The notes beneath the pieces are model-generated. The model had not been told where the DNA came from. It saw only the letters and a program-made list of their open reading frames with translations, and ran no database searches. Positions 15,964 to 24,147 of a stretch of 24,248 bases of DNA are shown piece after piece. Source of the DNA: CAIVAT01 sp964387205 (GTDB lineage Bacteria > Bacteroidota > Bacteroidia > Bacteroidales > FEN-979); the NCBI GenBank assembly GCA_964387205.1, contig CAYLVY010000052.1, positions 1 to 24,248 on the forward strand, given 5' to 3'. Positions within the stretch are counted from its first letter, which is position 1. Every line of letters starts with the position of its first letter. Position numbers and translations under genes: made by a program.

Positions 15964-17012
15964 AAAAAAGAGGTTAATAGTTGTCGGATGGCTTCTGTTT
16001 CGGGTTTAATGATCCCTTTTTCGGTAATGATACCTGTAATCAGGCCGGATGGCGTAACGTCGAAGGCCGGGTTGACAGCCTTCGATCCGGGAGAACACAC
16101 CAGGATTTTCTCAAGTGTTCCCTTTTCGCCGGCTCCTTCCATATAAAGAACTTCATCTTCGCTCCGTTCTTCGATCGGAATGGCTTTGCCATCGGGACAA
16201 CCGGCATCGAACGTTGAAGTTGGCGCTGCAATATAAAACGGGATTCCATAGTATGAGGCTGCGATGGCTTTTTCCAGGGTGCCGATTTTGTTGGCGGTAT
16301 CTCCGTTGGCCGCGATCCGGTCGGCACCTGTGATCATCAGGTCGACCTGGCCCTGTGACATCAGCCATGCACCGGCATTATCCGGGATGATGGCATGCGG
16401 AATACCTGCCTGATGAAGTTCCCATGCAGTCAATCGTGCTCCCTGGCTTCGGGGACGGGTTTCATCGACATAGACGAATATTTTCCTCCCGGCCTGATGG
16501 GCCAGATAAACAGGGGAAAGCGCGGTTCCATAATCCACGAAGGCAAGCCACCCTGCGTTGCAGTGGGTCTCCAAACGCATTCCGTCCCGGATTAGTGTCT
16601 CTCCCCAAAGACCGATCTGCCGGGAAGCATTTGCATCCTGGTCGGCAAGTTCATCAGCCATCCTTACCGCTTCAGCGGCCGAGATGACTGCAGCCTGAAA
16701 GACCTTACCGGTAGCATAAAAAAGATTCCTTGCCGTTGGCCGGGTGGATTCGATCTCTTTCCTTGCTGTTTCAATGAAGCGAAGATATCCATGGGCAGGG
16801 GCTTCCAGCGACGCCTGTGCCATGGCATATCCTGCCATGGCGCCAATGGCCCCGGCGCCACGTACCCGCATGGTTTTTATTACCCCGCAACTGTCCTGAT
16901 AAGTGTGAGCTTCTCCGATAATGAAAGAAAAGGGGAGATGGTTCTGGCAAATGTAGTAAACCGTTCCACCCTTCATCCAAACCGTCCGGAAGTCGGTGCC
17001 GTTAACTTTCAT
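15960..17012 (-). CDS. mtnA: S-methyl-5-thioribose-1-phosphate isomerase
   Basis: A 350-residue member of the eIF2B-like sugar phosphate isomerase family. MtnA converts 5-methylthioribose-1-phosphate to 5-methylthioribulose-1-phosphate in methionine salvage. The catalytic cysteine and aspartate are present: Cys151 in ETHCNAGWLA and Asp231 in TGADRIAANGDTANKIGT. The phosphate-binding stretch reads MRVRGAGAIGAMAGYA, where RGAPAIG is usual. The remaining salvage genes are not in this window. A related isomerase of 5-deoxyribose-1-phosphate or ribose-1,5-bisphosphate cannot be fully excluded. It begins 19 bases after the outer-membrane protein gene and overlaps the beta-propeller gene by ATGA, so it is embedded in an operon whose other products are exported. 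Confidence 0.87.
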   Translation of the reverse strand: MKVNGTDFRTVWMKGGTVYYICQNHLPFSFIIGEAHTYQDSCGVIKTMRVRGAGAIGAMAGYAMAQASLEAPAHGYLRFIETARKEIESTRPTARNLFYATGKVFQAAVISAAEAVRMADELADQDANASRQIGLWGETLIRDGMRLETHCNAGWLAFVDYGTALSPVYLAHQAGRKIFVYVDETRPRSQGARLTAWELHQAGIPHAIIPDNAGAWLMSQGQVDLMITGADRIAANGDTANKIGTLEKAIAASYYGIPFYIAAPTSTFDAGCPDGKAIPIEERSEDEVLYMEGAGEKGTLEKILVCSPGSKAVNPAFDVTPSGLITGIITEKGIIKPETEAIRQLLTSFL

Positions 17013-17031
17013 CAGATTGGAAAGAAAACAG

Positions 17032-17670
17032 CTACAGTATCTTAAATCCGGCGCTTACGACAAAGATGTTTTTGGAGGAATTCACCGGATAAATGGTTGT
17101 GTTGGCGTCCACAAATTCCTTGATAACCTTATTCAGTCCGATCTGATAGCGGAGATCCAGGGTCACCATCCATATATCAAAACCGGTTCCGACCTGCACC
17201 GACCAGTTGACCGCGGAGAGGTCCGGTTCTTTCAGTTTCACGATCTGTTCATTGGCGTTAAGATCCTTTAACTTTGTTCCCAGCACGAATGAAGCAACGG
17301 GCCCGGCATTTATTCTCCAGTTGAGTTTATCTGTACCCACTATTTTAAATCCGACCAAAACCGGAATATCCAGGGTGTGCATGTTTACTTTCTGTTTCCA
17401 GTTGCCGGTATTCAGTTTGCTGTCATTTTCAAACACCGATCCGGAGAGGGTATAGTAGACTTCCGGTTGCAGGTAGAGTTTTTTGCCGATCCTGGCGAAA
17501 AGTCCGACGTGAAAACCACTGTTGATGCTGGTTTTGATGCTGTCGAGGTTGGTGTTGAGTTTGGATGCGTTATATCCTGCTTTGATGCCGAATTTGAATT
17601 GCGCTTCAGCCACCCGGGGGGTAAGGAATAATCCTGAAATGAAAATCAGAATAAAAATGAGTTTTTTCAT
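17032..17670 (-). CDS. Outer-membrane beta-barrel protein (porin family, PorT-like)
   Basis: A 212-residue protein with a clear signal peptide (cleavage likely after VAEA, residue 23). About eight alternating amphipathic strands follow: FGIKAGYNASKL, GFHVGLFARIG, LYLQPEVYYTLSG, LDIPVLVGFKIV, WRINAGPVASFVLG, WSVQVGTGFDIWMVTLDLRYQIGL, and a final strand FVVSAGFKIL. This pattern is typical of the small outer-membrane beta-barrel domain abundant in Bacteroidota. Specific transport or assembly roles cannot be assigned. It has its own -7 element upstream and is followed closely by mtnA. ATG at 17670-17668. Confidence 0.82.
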   Translation of the reverse strand: MKKLIFILIFISGLFLTPRVAEAQFKFGIKAGYNASKLNTNLDSIKTSINSGFHVGLFARIGKKLYLQPEVYYTLSGSVFENDSKLNTGNWKQKVNMHTLDIPVLVGFKIVGTDKLNWRINAGPVASFVLGTKLKDLNANEQIVKLKEPDLSAVNWSVQVGTGFDIWMVTLDLRYQIGLNKVIKEFVDANTTIYPVNSSKNIFVVSAGFKIL

Positions 17671-17695
17671 GGGTTCTGGTGTTGGGATTCAGGGA

Positions 17696-17703
17696 CAAAT
17701 GTA
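17696..17703 (-). promoter_or_regulatory. -7 box for the outer-membrane protein gene
   Basis: TACATTTG on the minus strand fits TAnnTTTG and lies in the 59-base space between serS and the outer-membrane protein gene. It would give a leader of about 20 bases. No clear -33 TTTG is visible. It suggests that the 17670-to-11968 genes can be transcribed separately from serS. Confidence 0.45.
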
Positions 17704-17729
17704 AAAATATTTCATCATTTATCATAAAT

Positions 17730-18998
17730 TCATATCATTTCAAACATCGTGTAGGGCACCAGGGCAGCAGGTATGCTGATTCCTCCGGGGGTTTGGTTGT
17801 TTTCCAGCAATGCGGCCACAATTCTGGGCAGTGCCAGTGCGCTGCCGTTGAGTGTATGGGCGGGTGTGGTCCTGCCGGATTCATCTTTGAAACGCAACTT
17901 CAGACGGTTCGACTGGAAGGTTTCGAAATTACTGATTGAGCTGACCTCCAGCCATCGTCCCTGGCCGCGGGCCCAAACTTCCATATCGTATGTAAGGGCG
18001 GAGGTGAAACTCATGTCGCCGCCACACAGCTTAACCACCCGGAACGTCAGTTCCAGTTTTCGCAAAAGCCCGCTGACATGCTCCCGCATCTCTTCCAGAA
18101 TGGCATAGGAATGGTCGGGGTGTGCGATCTGGACGATCTCCACTTTGTCGAACTGGTGGAGACGATTCAATCCCCTGACATCTTTTCCGTACGAACCGGC
18201 TTCACGGCGGAAGCATGCCGAGTAAGCCGCGTTTTTCAATGGCAAATCCCGGGCCTGTAAAATCACGTCACGGTAAATATTGGTTACCGGTACCTCGGCA
18301 GTTGGTATGAGGTAAAGGTCATCCGCCGTGGCATGGTACATCTGGCCGTCTTTGTCGGGTAATTGCCCCGTGGCATAGGCGGAATCGGCGTTGACGAGAT
18401 ATGGAGGCTGGACTTCCGTGTATCCTGCTTTCACGGCTTCATCGAGGAAGAAGTTGATCAGCGCGCGTTGAAGCCTTGCTCCTTTGCCGGTGTAGAGCGG
18501 AAATCCTGCCCCTGTGATTTTGTTGCCAGCGTTGAAATCAATCAGGTTGTACCGTGTCGTCAACTCCCAGTGAGGCAGATAGTCGTCGGAGAGAGGGTGG
18601 ACAACCCCTTCCATTGCCATGATGAGGTTATCCTCTGCACTGTTGCCGGGGGGAACGGAGGGGTGGGGGAGGTTAGGAACGCGGACCAGCAGGTCATCAA
18701 GTTCGGTTTTAATACCTGCCAGGCGCGCATCCGCCTCTTTGGAGAGGTTTTTCAGTTCTGAGGTACGGGCTTTCAGGGCATTGGCCTCCATGGCTTTGCC
18801 CGTCTGAAAGAGCATCCCGATCTCTTTCGCCATCTGGTTTGCTTCAGCCTGAAGGTCGTCAAGCTGTTTCTGGGTTTCCCTGCGGAGGTTATCCAGGTGT
18901 ATGATCTGTCCGATGATCTCTTGTCCGGTGAAATTTTTAACCGCCAGGCGATCGATCACCTCCTGCCGGTGTTCACGGATGTAATTCAGTGAAAGCAT
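17730..18998 (-). CDS. serS: Serine--tRNA ligase
   Basis: A 422-residue class II aminoacyl-tRNA synthetase. The N-terminal antiparallel coiled-coil arm (about residues 28-100, rich in Leu, Lys and Glu) contacts the long variable arm of tRNA-Ser. The catalytic domain shows TAEVPVTN (serine binding, about 233-240), motif 2 CFRREAGSYGKDVRGLNRLHQF (about 262-283) and motif 3 ending GSALALPRIVAALLENNQ (about 385-402). Length and order are normal for bacterial SerS. It also charges tRNA-Sec where present. The ATG at 18998-18996 lies about 23 bases downstream of the rpmA terminator, so it probably has its own weak promoter or depends on readthrough. Confidence 0.97.
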   Translation of the reverse strand: MLSLNYIREHRQEVIDRLAVKNFTGQEIIGQIIHLDNLRRETQKQLDDLQAEANQMAKEIGMLFQTGKAMEANALKARTSELKNLSKEADARLAGIKTELDDLLVRVPNLPHPSVPPGNSAEDNLIMAMEGVVHPLSDDYLPHWELTTRYNLIDFNAGNKITGAGFPLYTGKGARLQRALINFFLDEAVKAGYTEVQPPYLVNADSAYATGQLPDKDGQMYHATADDLYLIPTAEVPVTNIYRDVILQARDLPLKNAAYSACFRREAGSYGKDVRGLNRLHQFDKVEIVQIAHPDHSYAILEEMREHVSGLLRKLELTFRVVKLCGGDMSFTSALTYDMEVWARGQGRWLEVSSISNFETFQSNRLKLRFKDESGRTTPAHTLNGSALALPRIVAALLENNQTPGGISIPAALVPYTMFEMI

Positions 18999-19020
18999 AT
19001 GATCAGGTATTTGGTTTCAG

Positions 19021-19057
19021 GAAACAAAAAAAACGGCTGGAGTTGACCATGCCGTTT
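19021..19057 (-). terminator. Rho-independent terminator after rplU-rpmA
   Basis: On the minus strand AAACGGC pairs with GCCGTTT (19051-19057 with 19031-19037). The stem extends inward by three more pairs (TGG with CCA) past a single bulged base, leaving a six-base loop. A T-rich run (19021-19030, TTTTT then GTTTC) follows at once. Its place right after rpmA fits termination of the ribosomal protein operon. Confidence 0.8.
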
Positions 19058-19093
19058 CAGTGGTGCGCCAGGGCGCGAAATAGGTGCAATCGC

Positions 19094-19363
19094 TTAATTG
19101 GCAGGTTCCGTAATCGGGGAAACTGTGACAAATGAGCGGTCGTCTTTACGTTTTTTAAATTCTACGATGCCGTCACTCAGGGCATAGAGGGTATGATCGC
19201 GGCCAATCCCTACGTTAATGCCGGGGTTGTGGACTGTTCCGCGCTGACGGAGGATAATGTTGCCGGCCTTGGCTAACTGGCCACCATAGATCTTTACGCC
19301 TAAACGTTTGCTGTGCGATTCCCGGCCATTGCTCGAACTGCCCGCTCCTTTTTTGTGTGCCAT
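19094..19363 (-). CDS. rpmA: 50S ribosomal protein L27
   Basis: An 89-residue basic protein with the conserved L27 N-terminus AHKKGAGSSSNGRESHSKRLG, then KIYGGQLAKAGNIILRQRGT and NPGINVGIGRDHTLYAL. Its N-terminal tail reaches the peptidyl transferase centre of the large subunit. There is no N-terminal cleavable extension of the Firmicutes type. It follows rplU by 44 bases in the usual rplU-rpmA order and is closed by the terminator at 19021-19057. Confidence 0.97.
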   Translation of the reverse strand: MAHKKGAGSSSNGRESHSKRLGVKIYGGQLAKAGNIILRQRGTVHNPGINVGIGRDHTLYALSDGIVEFKKRKDDRSFVTVSPITEPAN

Positions 19364-19407
19364 AATGAAATGATATGATGTTAATTCCTGTATGGAAGGG
19401 TTAACGG

Positions 19408-19719
19408 TTAAACATGAATTTCGTCGATGCGGATTTTGCTGAAATCCTGCCGGTGACCGGTCTCTTTCTGAAAACCTTTCCGGCGCTTTTTCTTGAAAAC
19501 AACCACTTTATCGCCACGAACATGGTCCATAATGGTGGCATCGATGCGGCCTCCGGTCTCTACCGGTTTACCTACGCTGACCTGCCCGTCATTGTCCACC
19601 CGCAATACCTGATCGAATTCCATGCTCTTTCCGGGCTCGCCATCAAGACGGTGGACGAATATCTCCTGGTTCTTCTCTACTTTAAACTGCTGGCCGGCTA
19701 TTTCAACAATCGCGTACAT
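19408..19719 (-). CDS. rplU: 50S ribosomal protein L21
   Basis: A 103-residue protein with the L21 pattern MYAIVEIAGQQFKVEKNQ at the start, VLRVDNDGQVSVGKPV in the middle and the KKKRRKGFQKETGHRQ region near the end, which binds 23S rRNA. It is first in the rplU-rpmA operon, with a good -7 element 37 bases upstream of the ATG (19719-19717). Confidence 0.97.
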   Translation of the reverse strand: MYAIVEIAGQQFKVEKNQEIFVHRLDGEPGKSMEFDQVLRVDNDGQVSVGKPVETGGRIDATIMDHVRGDKVVVFKKKRRKGFQKETGHRQDFSKIRIDEIHV

Positions 19720-19755
19720 GATTTCAGATAATTATTGTTTATGAAATTGGGAGTG

Positions 19756-19784
19756 CAAAGTTAAAAAAAAATTCAATCCGGCAA
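19756..19784 (-). promoter_or_regulatory. Promoter for rplU-rpmA
   Basis: On the minus strand TTG (19784-19782) and TAACTTTG (19763-19756) are 18 bases apart, in good agreement with the Bacteroidota consensus. The leader to the rplU ATG would be about 30 bases. Confidence 0.65.
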
Positions 19785-19814
19785 TATTATCCTTCAAAAA
19801 AAGCACCTTTTATT

Positions 19815-19822
19815 TAACTTTG
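19815..19822 (+). promoter_or_regulatory. -7 box for the T9SS cargo gene
   Basis: TAACTTTG matches TAnnTTTG, facing away from the rplU promoter. A start near 19829 would leave a leader of about 17 bases before the ATG at 19846. The -33 position is not clearly TTTG. Confidence 0.5.
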
Positions 19823-19845
19823 TAATTTGAAAACCAGGTAAACCG

Positions 19846-22800
19846 ATGTCCGGAAACCGGTATTTTCTGACAAGAATGCATGCTGCAGGGAGGTTCCGGC
19901 GGAAAGGTAAGATCATGGCATCTCTGCTTCTCCGGCTTGTTCTTTCTGTGCTGCCCCTCTGGGCAGATGCGCTGCCCGCCCTTCTCACCGGTACGGTTAC
20001 CTTTGCTAATACCGGGCAACCGGTCGTTGGCGCCAGGATTGAAGTCAACGGCCAGATCACTTATTCTGTTTCGGGAGGGTTGTACAGCCTTTCCGTTACA
20101 CCGGCAGGGACTTTCACGGTTACCATTACCAAGCCGGGTTTCCAGACTTATATATCGGCACCGGTGCAGATTCAACCCGGAATTACGACCACATTGAATG
20201 TCCAGTTAAATGAAAGGCTATTCCCGCCGGGTTCCGTTACTGCCCTGCTCGATACGACCTCCGCCCTTATCCCCCTGTTCTGGTCAGCGCCATCCGGAGA
20301 GTATGAATTATTGTATGATGATGGATTACAGGAGGGTTTCATCATCTGGTCTTTCCAGGGAAATATGAACGCGGTGAAATTTACTCCTAAAGGGTACCCG
20401 GCATCCATTACCGGAGGAAGCATCCATGTGGGCAATTCATCTAACTACCCGACAGGCGGCAATCCTCTTCAACCATTCCAGGTGCAGATCTGTCTGTCTG
20501 ATGGGGTCAACGGTGTTCCGGGTACCGTGGTTGGCGGACCCTATACCATTGTACCGGCATCATTGGGATGGAATGAGTTTGCATTCCCTGATACCATTCT
20601 TGTCGGAAGCGGTTCCTATTATATGGTGATGGTACAGGGAGGAAATCCTCCGAATGCTGCCGGGCTCGCGATCGATGAAACCTCTGGTCAGTTCAGGAGT
20701 TTTTCGAGGTTTGTCACCGGCAGCAGTCCATGGTTTCCCGCAGGGGGTAATTATATGATGCGGTCTCGCGTCAGCGGCCCGGGCGGCCCGGCATTGATGC
20801 ATGACCTGCCTTGCGCCCCCGTCTCATACAGAATCTGGCGGTTGCGTCAGGGTGAAGAACAGAACCAGGCAGCATGGGTGCAGTTGTATGCTACATCCGG
20901 GCTATCCTGCATCGACAGCGGGTGGAGTTCTCTTCCCTGCGGACCATACCGATGGGCAGTGGCTGCCGGCTATCCGGGCAACAACTGGTCGGCTCCGGCA
21001 TTTTCCAATATCATCGGAAAATGTTGGACATCGCCTGTAAATCTAACCATTTCAACCAGTTGTGAGTCTTCTAATTCCAACGGCGCGCTGGTGAAATTCC
21101 GTAACCTGGTTTATCCGGACACGCTCTACACCGCTATTGCCGATACCTCCGGTCTCATCAGTTTCCCGGCGGTCTGGAAAGGTAGTTATAAACTCACCAT
21201 CGCCAGGTTTGGTTATGATACACTGGTCCAGACAGTTCCGGTGGTTGGCCCGGTATCACTGAGCCTGAACCTGCTGCAGGTCCGCATCCCGCCGGAGGAG
21301 CTGACAGTGAGCGACAGCAGCCTGATGGCGAGATGGAAGGTGCCAACTTATGCAAAAGTATTATTCATGGAAAACTGGGGTTCAGGCTCTTTTGCCACGC
21401 AGCAATGGTCTGTTGTTCCCTCAAACGCAAACTGGGCCGTTAATGCTGCCAACGGCAACCCCGCCCCCTCCGCTCAGTTCTATCAGATACCGCCACTTCA
21501 GGGGTACGATCAAACGCTGACCAGCAAATATCTCTCCGGTGTCAGAAGCACCTTGCTGATATTGAAGTATGATATCTTTCTGGAGACTGTCGGAAACACC
21601 ACCGTTAATCAAATGGCGGTCGAAATATGGGACGGAAATCAATGGACTGTAAAAAAATCCCATTCCAGTGAGAGCGGAAATATTTTATGGACCAGTGAGG
21701 AACTTGATATTTCCGAACAGTCGTGGAATGACTTTCGTATTCGTTTCCGGGCTTTCGGCGGCCATTCTCAGGACATCGGCCGCTGGAACATCGATAATAT
21801 TTCGGTGGTAGCATCCGAACCGGCCCAACAGCAGGCCAACTGCATTCTCGGATACTATTTTTACCTTGATAATGCCATTATCGGTTATACAACCCAGAAT
21901 GCCTTCCGGATCCCTCCGGAACAGGTACAGTTCGGTTCCGCATACACTGCCTGTGTCCGTGCTTTGTACGGCAGCGGGGATTCCGGCCCGTCATGCACCA
22001 CTTTTACAGCCCGTTACCTGTATCCTGTCAGAAACCTTGACGGCTATCCGTTTGAGGCCAGTGCATATCTGTCGTGGGATAAACCTGCAGTGGTCACGGA
22101 TACCTCTTCCGCAACACCACCCGGGCTTCTGGGGTATATAATTTTCCGTGACAATGTCCAGGTGGGTGACCAGACTCATCCTGATTCCTTAAGTTACCTT
22201 GATGAAAACCTGGAACCGGGATTTTACCAGTACACCGTTTCAGCACATTACGACCTTGATCCTTATGGATACCCGGGACAGCAAGCCCTGAGCACGGCAG
22301 AAGGCCCACTGCAGATCCCTATAACCTGGGGAAGGGAATTGCCCTTTCACGAAACATGGGAGAGCGGCAATTTTTCTTTCAATGATTGGACATTTTTTCC
22401 CATACAGTCGAATTGGACCATTGATGTCATGGAGGGGTTTCCCGCCCCTTCGGCCATATTCGCCTGGCAACCCCCGCAGGTGGATTATGATCTGTCGCTG
22501 GTAAGTCCCGTTTTTAATGGGGTTCCCTATACCTGTGCAGCCATCTGGCTCGACTTTGATATTCGTCTGGTTGACCGCAACGGCACCTCCGGAGAAAAAC
22601 TTCTGGTGGAGGTGTATCACCATGGTGACTGGCACAAAAAGGCCGAATTCAGCAATAACGGGTCCTTCGGCTGGAGCCATCAGCAGATTGATTTAAGTTT
22701 GGTAAGGGGAAAGGGATTCCGGATCCGGTTCAGGGCTGTCGGTCTGAATTCCGCCGATATGGTGAGTTGGGGAATTGATAATATCCTGATTTCCACCGTT

Positions 22801-23844
22801 TGTTATCCTGCAGAGCACCCACTGGCGCTGCCGGCCGGAAACGTCGTAAACCTGAGTTGGCAACCACCTGTCTGTCACGGTGGAAACATCCTCGACCAGG
22901 GATTCGAGGAGCCGGTATTTCCCCCCGTTGAATGGAGTACCAGGCATACCAATCCGACTGCACGGTGGATACAGGTCCCGATCTCCACTCCCGTGGGTGT
23001 GCATTCCGGAAATTTTTCAGCAGGTCTCAATTGGGATTATACCCATCAGGACGAGTGGCTGATTGCCGAAGATGTATATGTGACGGGCGATCTGACGTTC
23101 TGGAGTTATGCTTTCCAGGGTTCCCTGCATCAGGACCATTATTATGTGAAGGTATCTTCTGATAACGGACAAACCTGGCAAACCCTTTTTGATCTTTCCG
23201 CACTGCCCCCCTATCCTTCGCTGAATGGAATTAACGACTGGGAAGTTCCTTACCATGTGAACTTATCGGCCTATACCGGTGAAATTGTGGATATTGCCTG
23301 GCATGCGACAGATGGCGATGGCAACGGGCTCTGGTATCCCTGGGCTGTTGACGACTGCCGGATTGGTATATCCGACCATCAGCCATTGCAATTAACCGGA
23401 TATGATATATACCGGCGCAAAGGGTTGGTCGGTGAGTTCTCCAGAAGGAACAGCCAACCTGTTCCGGATACCTTGTTTCAGGACCCGGTGGATGAATCCG
23501 GTGTTTATTTCTATTTCATCCAGAGCAGGTTTGAAGAATGCATCCTGTCAGAAAATTCTGATACCATTCCGGTTGATATCATCACCGGCACAAGGGAACT
23601 ATCCGTGGTAAATCTGCGGGTCTTTCCCAATCCGGCACAAAAATCGATCAACATACAGTCGGATCAGCCACTTCAGGAGATCACCATCTTTACTCCGGAT
23701 GGTCGGAGGATCCTTGCGCGGGCACTTAATGCCGCTTCTTCTGTTCAGATTGAACTTCCACTTTTGCCGGACGGTTTTTACATGCTGAAAATCAGGACAG
23801 AAAACAACTCCTTTTACCGGTCACTCATGGTCCGGAACCAGTAA
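19846..23844 (+). CDS. Secreted multidomain protein with T9SS C-terminal sorting domain
   Basis: A 1332-residue exported protein. A hydrophobic segment at residues 25-42 after a basic stretch is the signal peptide; starts at 19876 or 19915 would give a shorter n-region. In order: a carboxypeptidase-regulatory-like beta-sandwich (about 47-122), a region of about 150-320 with SITGGSIHVGN, and a second such sandwich (about 395-480). Next come two cleaved-adhesin/choice-of-anchor-J jelly rolls (about 505-660, LFMENWGSGSF to WNIDNISVV; about 830-985, LPFHETWESGNF to WGIDNILIS) and a third, more diverged one (about 1015-1175, ending WAVDDCRIG). Fibronectin-III-like linkers lie between. It ends with a type A T9SS sorting domain (about 1255-1332, VFPNPAQKSINI to FYMLKI). 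It should cross the outer membrane by the type IX system and be surface-bound. No catalytic site seen; adhesion or carbohydrate binding is likely. Confidence 0.88.
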   Translation: MSGNRYFLTRMHAAGRFRRKGKIMASLLLRLVLSVLPLWADALPALLTGTVTFANTGQPVVGARIEVNGQITYSVSGGLYSLSVTPAGTFTVTITKPGFQTYISAPVQIQPGITTTLNVQLNERLFPPGSVTALLDTTSALIPLFWSAPSGEYELLYDDGLQEGFIIWSFQGNMNAVKFTPKGYPASITGGSIHVGNSSNYPTGGNPLQPFQVQICLSDGVNGVPGTVVGGPYTIVPASLGWNEFAFPDTILVGSGSYYMVMVQGGNPPNAAGLAIDETSGQFRSFSRFVTGSSPWFPAGGNYMMRSRVSGPGGPALMHDLPCAPVSYRIWRLRQGEEQNQAAWVQLYATSGLSCIDSGWSSLPCGPYRWAVAAGYPGNNWSAPAFSNIIGKCWTSPVNLTISTSCESSNSNGALVKFRNLVYPDTLYTAIADTSGLISFPAVWKGSYKLTIARFGYDTLVQTVPVVGPVSLSLNLLQVRIPPEELTVSDSSLMARWKVPTYAKVLFMENWGSGSFATQQWSVVPSNANWAVNAANGNPAPSAQFYQIPPLQGYDQTLTSKYLSGVRSTLLILKYDIFLETVGNTTVNQMAVEIWDGNQWTVKKSHSSESGNILWTSEELDISEQSWNDFRIRFRAFGGHSQDIGRWNIDNISVVASEPAQQQANCILGYYFYLDNAIIGYTTQNAFRIPPEQVQFGSAYTACVRALYGSGDSGPSCTTFTARYLYPVRNLDGYPFEASAYLSWDKPAVVTDTSSATPPGLLGYIIFRDNVQVGDQTHPDSLSYLDENLEPGFYQYTVSAHYDLDPYGYPGQQALSTAEGPLQIPITWGRELPFHETWESGNFSFNDWTFFPIQSNWTIDVMEGFPAPSAIFAWQPPQVDYDLSLVSPVFNGVPYTCAAIWLDFDIRLVDRNGTSGEKLLVEVYHHGDWHKKAEFSNNGSFGWSHQQIDLSLVRGKGFRIRFRAVGLNSADMVSWGIDNILISTVCYPAEHPLALPAGNVVNLSWQPPVCHGGNILDQGFEEPVFPPVEWSTRHTNPTARWIQVPISTPVGVHSGNFSAGLNWDYTHQDEWLIAEDVYVTGDLTFWSYAFQGSLHQDHYYVKVSSDNGQTWQTLFDLSALPPYPSLNGINDWEVPYHVNLSAYTGEIVDIAWHATDGDGNGLWYPWAVDDCRIGISDHQPLQLTGYDIYRRKGLVGEFSRRNSQPVPDTLFQDPVDESGVYFYFIQSRFEECILSENSDTIPVDIITGTRELSVVNLRVFPNPAQKSINIQSDQPLQEITIFTPDGRRILARALNAASSVQIELPLLPDGFYMLKIRTENNSFYRSLMVRNQ

Positions 23845-24147
23845 CAAGGTTCGCCGGATAACCAAATTGGCAAAAACGGTAAAAATGGATGGCAAAAATT
23901 GCAAAAAGTTGCTGAAAGATAGTGTTAATTTAAAAAATGCTGTTATCTTTGCACTTTTGAGTAAGGGAATACGAAAATGCTATATAATTGTAAATCAATA
24001 AGATTGACAATTGTTGGCAATTTTTCATTTGTCATACATCCGGCTATGTTATCATCAAACAATACACTTCCTGATTCTACCCCCACTGTTAATGATTCAA
24101 TCCTTTTTTTTCTTAATTCACTCATTTATTAACCAAAACCTTCAATT
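23845..24147 (+). other. AT-rich intergenic region, long leader
   Basis: About 300 bases without a convincing gene. It begins with an A-rich stretch containing several CAAAAA repeats (about 23873-23908), has a -7 box at 23944-23951, and then roughly 190 bases before the next start codon. A 51-codon open frame (23977-24132, plus strand) and a 60-codon frame on the other strand (24125-23943) are present but unsupported. No strong terminator was seen after the T9SS cargo gene. Confidence 0.5.
23944..23951 (+). promoter_or_regulatory. -7 box for the gene at the right edge
   Basis: TATCTTTG followed by CA, the same ten bases as at 4060-4069. The A-rich tract upstream could act as an UP-like element. 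No TTTG stands at -33. Initiation near 23958 would give a leader of about 190 bases to the ATG at 24148, unusually long for this window. Confidence 0.5.

Noticed and set aside
23831..23858. Imperfect hairpin CCGGAACC / GGTTCGCCGG spanning the stop codon of the T9SS cargo gene, considered as a terminator.
   Set aside because: Short stem with a two-base bulge and no T run after it.
23943..24125. A 60-residue minus-strand frame starting MSELRKKRIESL.
   Set aside because: Composition is protein-like, but it has no family match I recognise, no clear promoter, and its 3' end overlaps a good plus-strand -7 box. Left as a possibility only.
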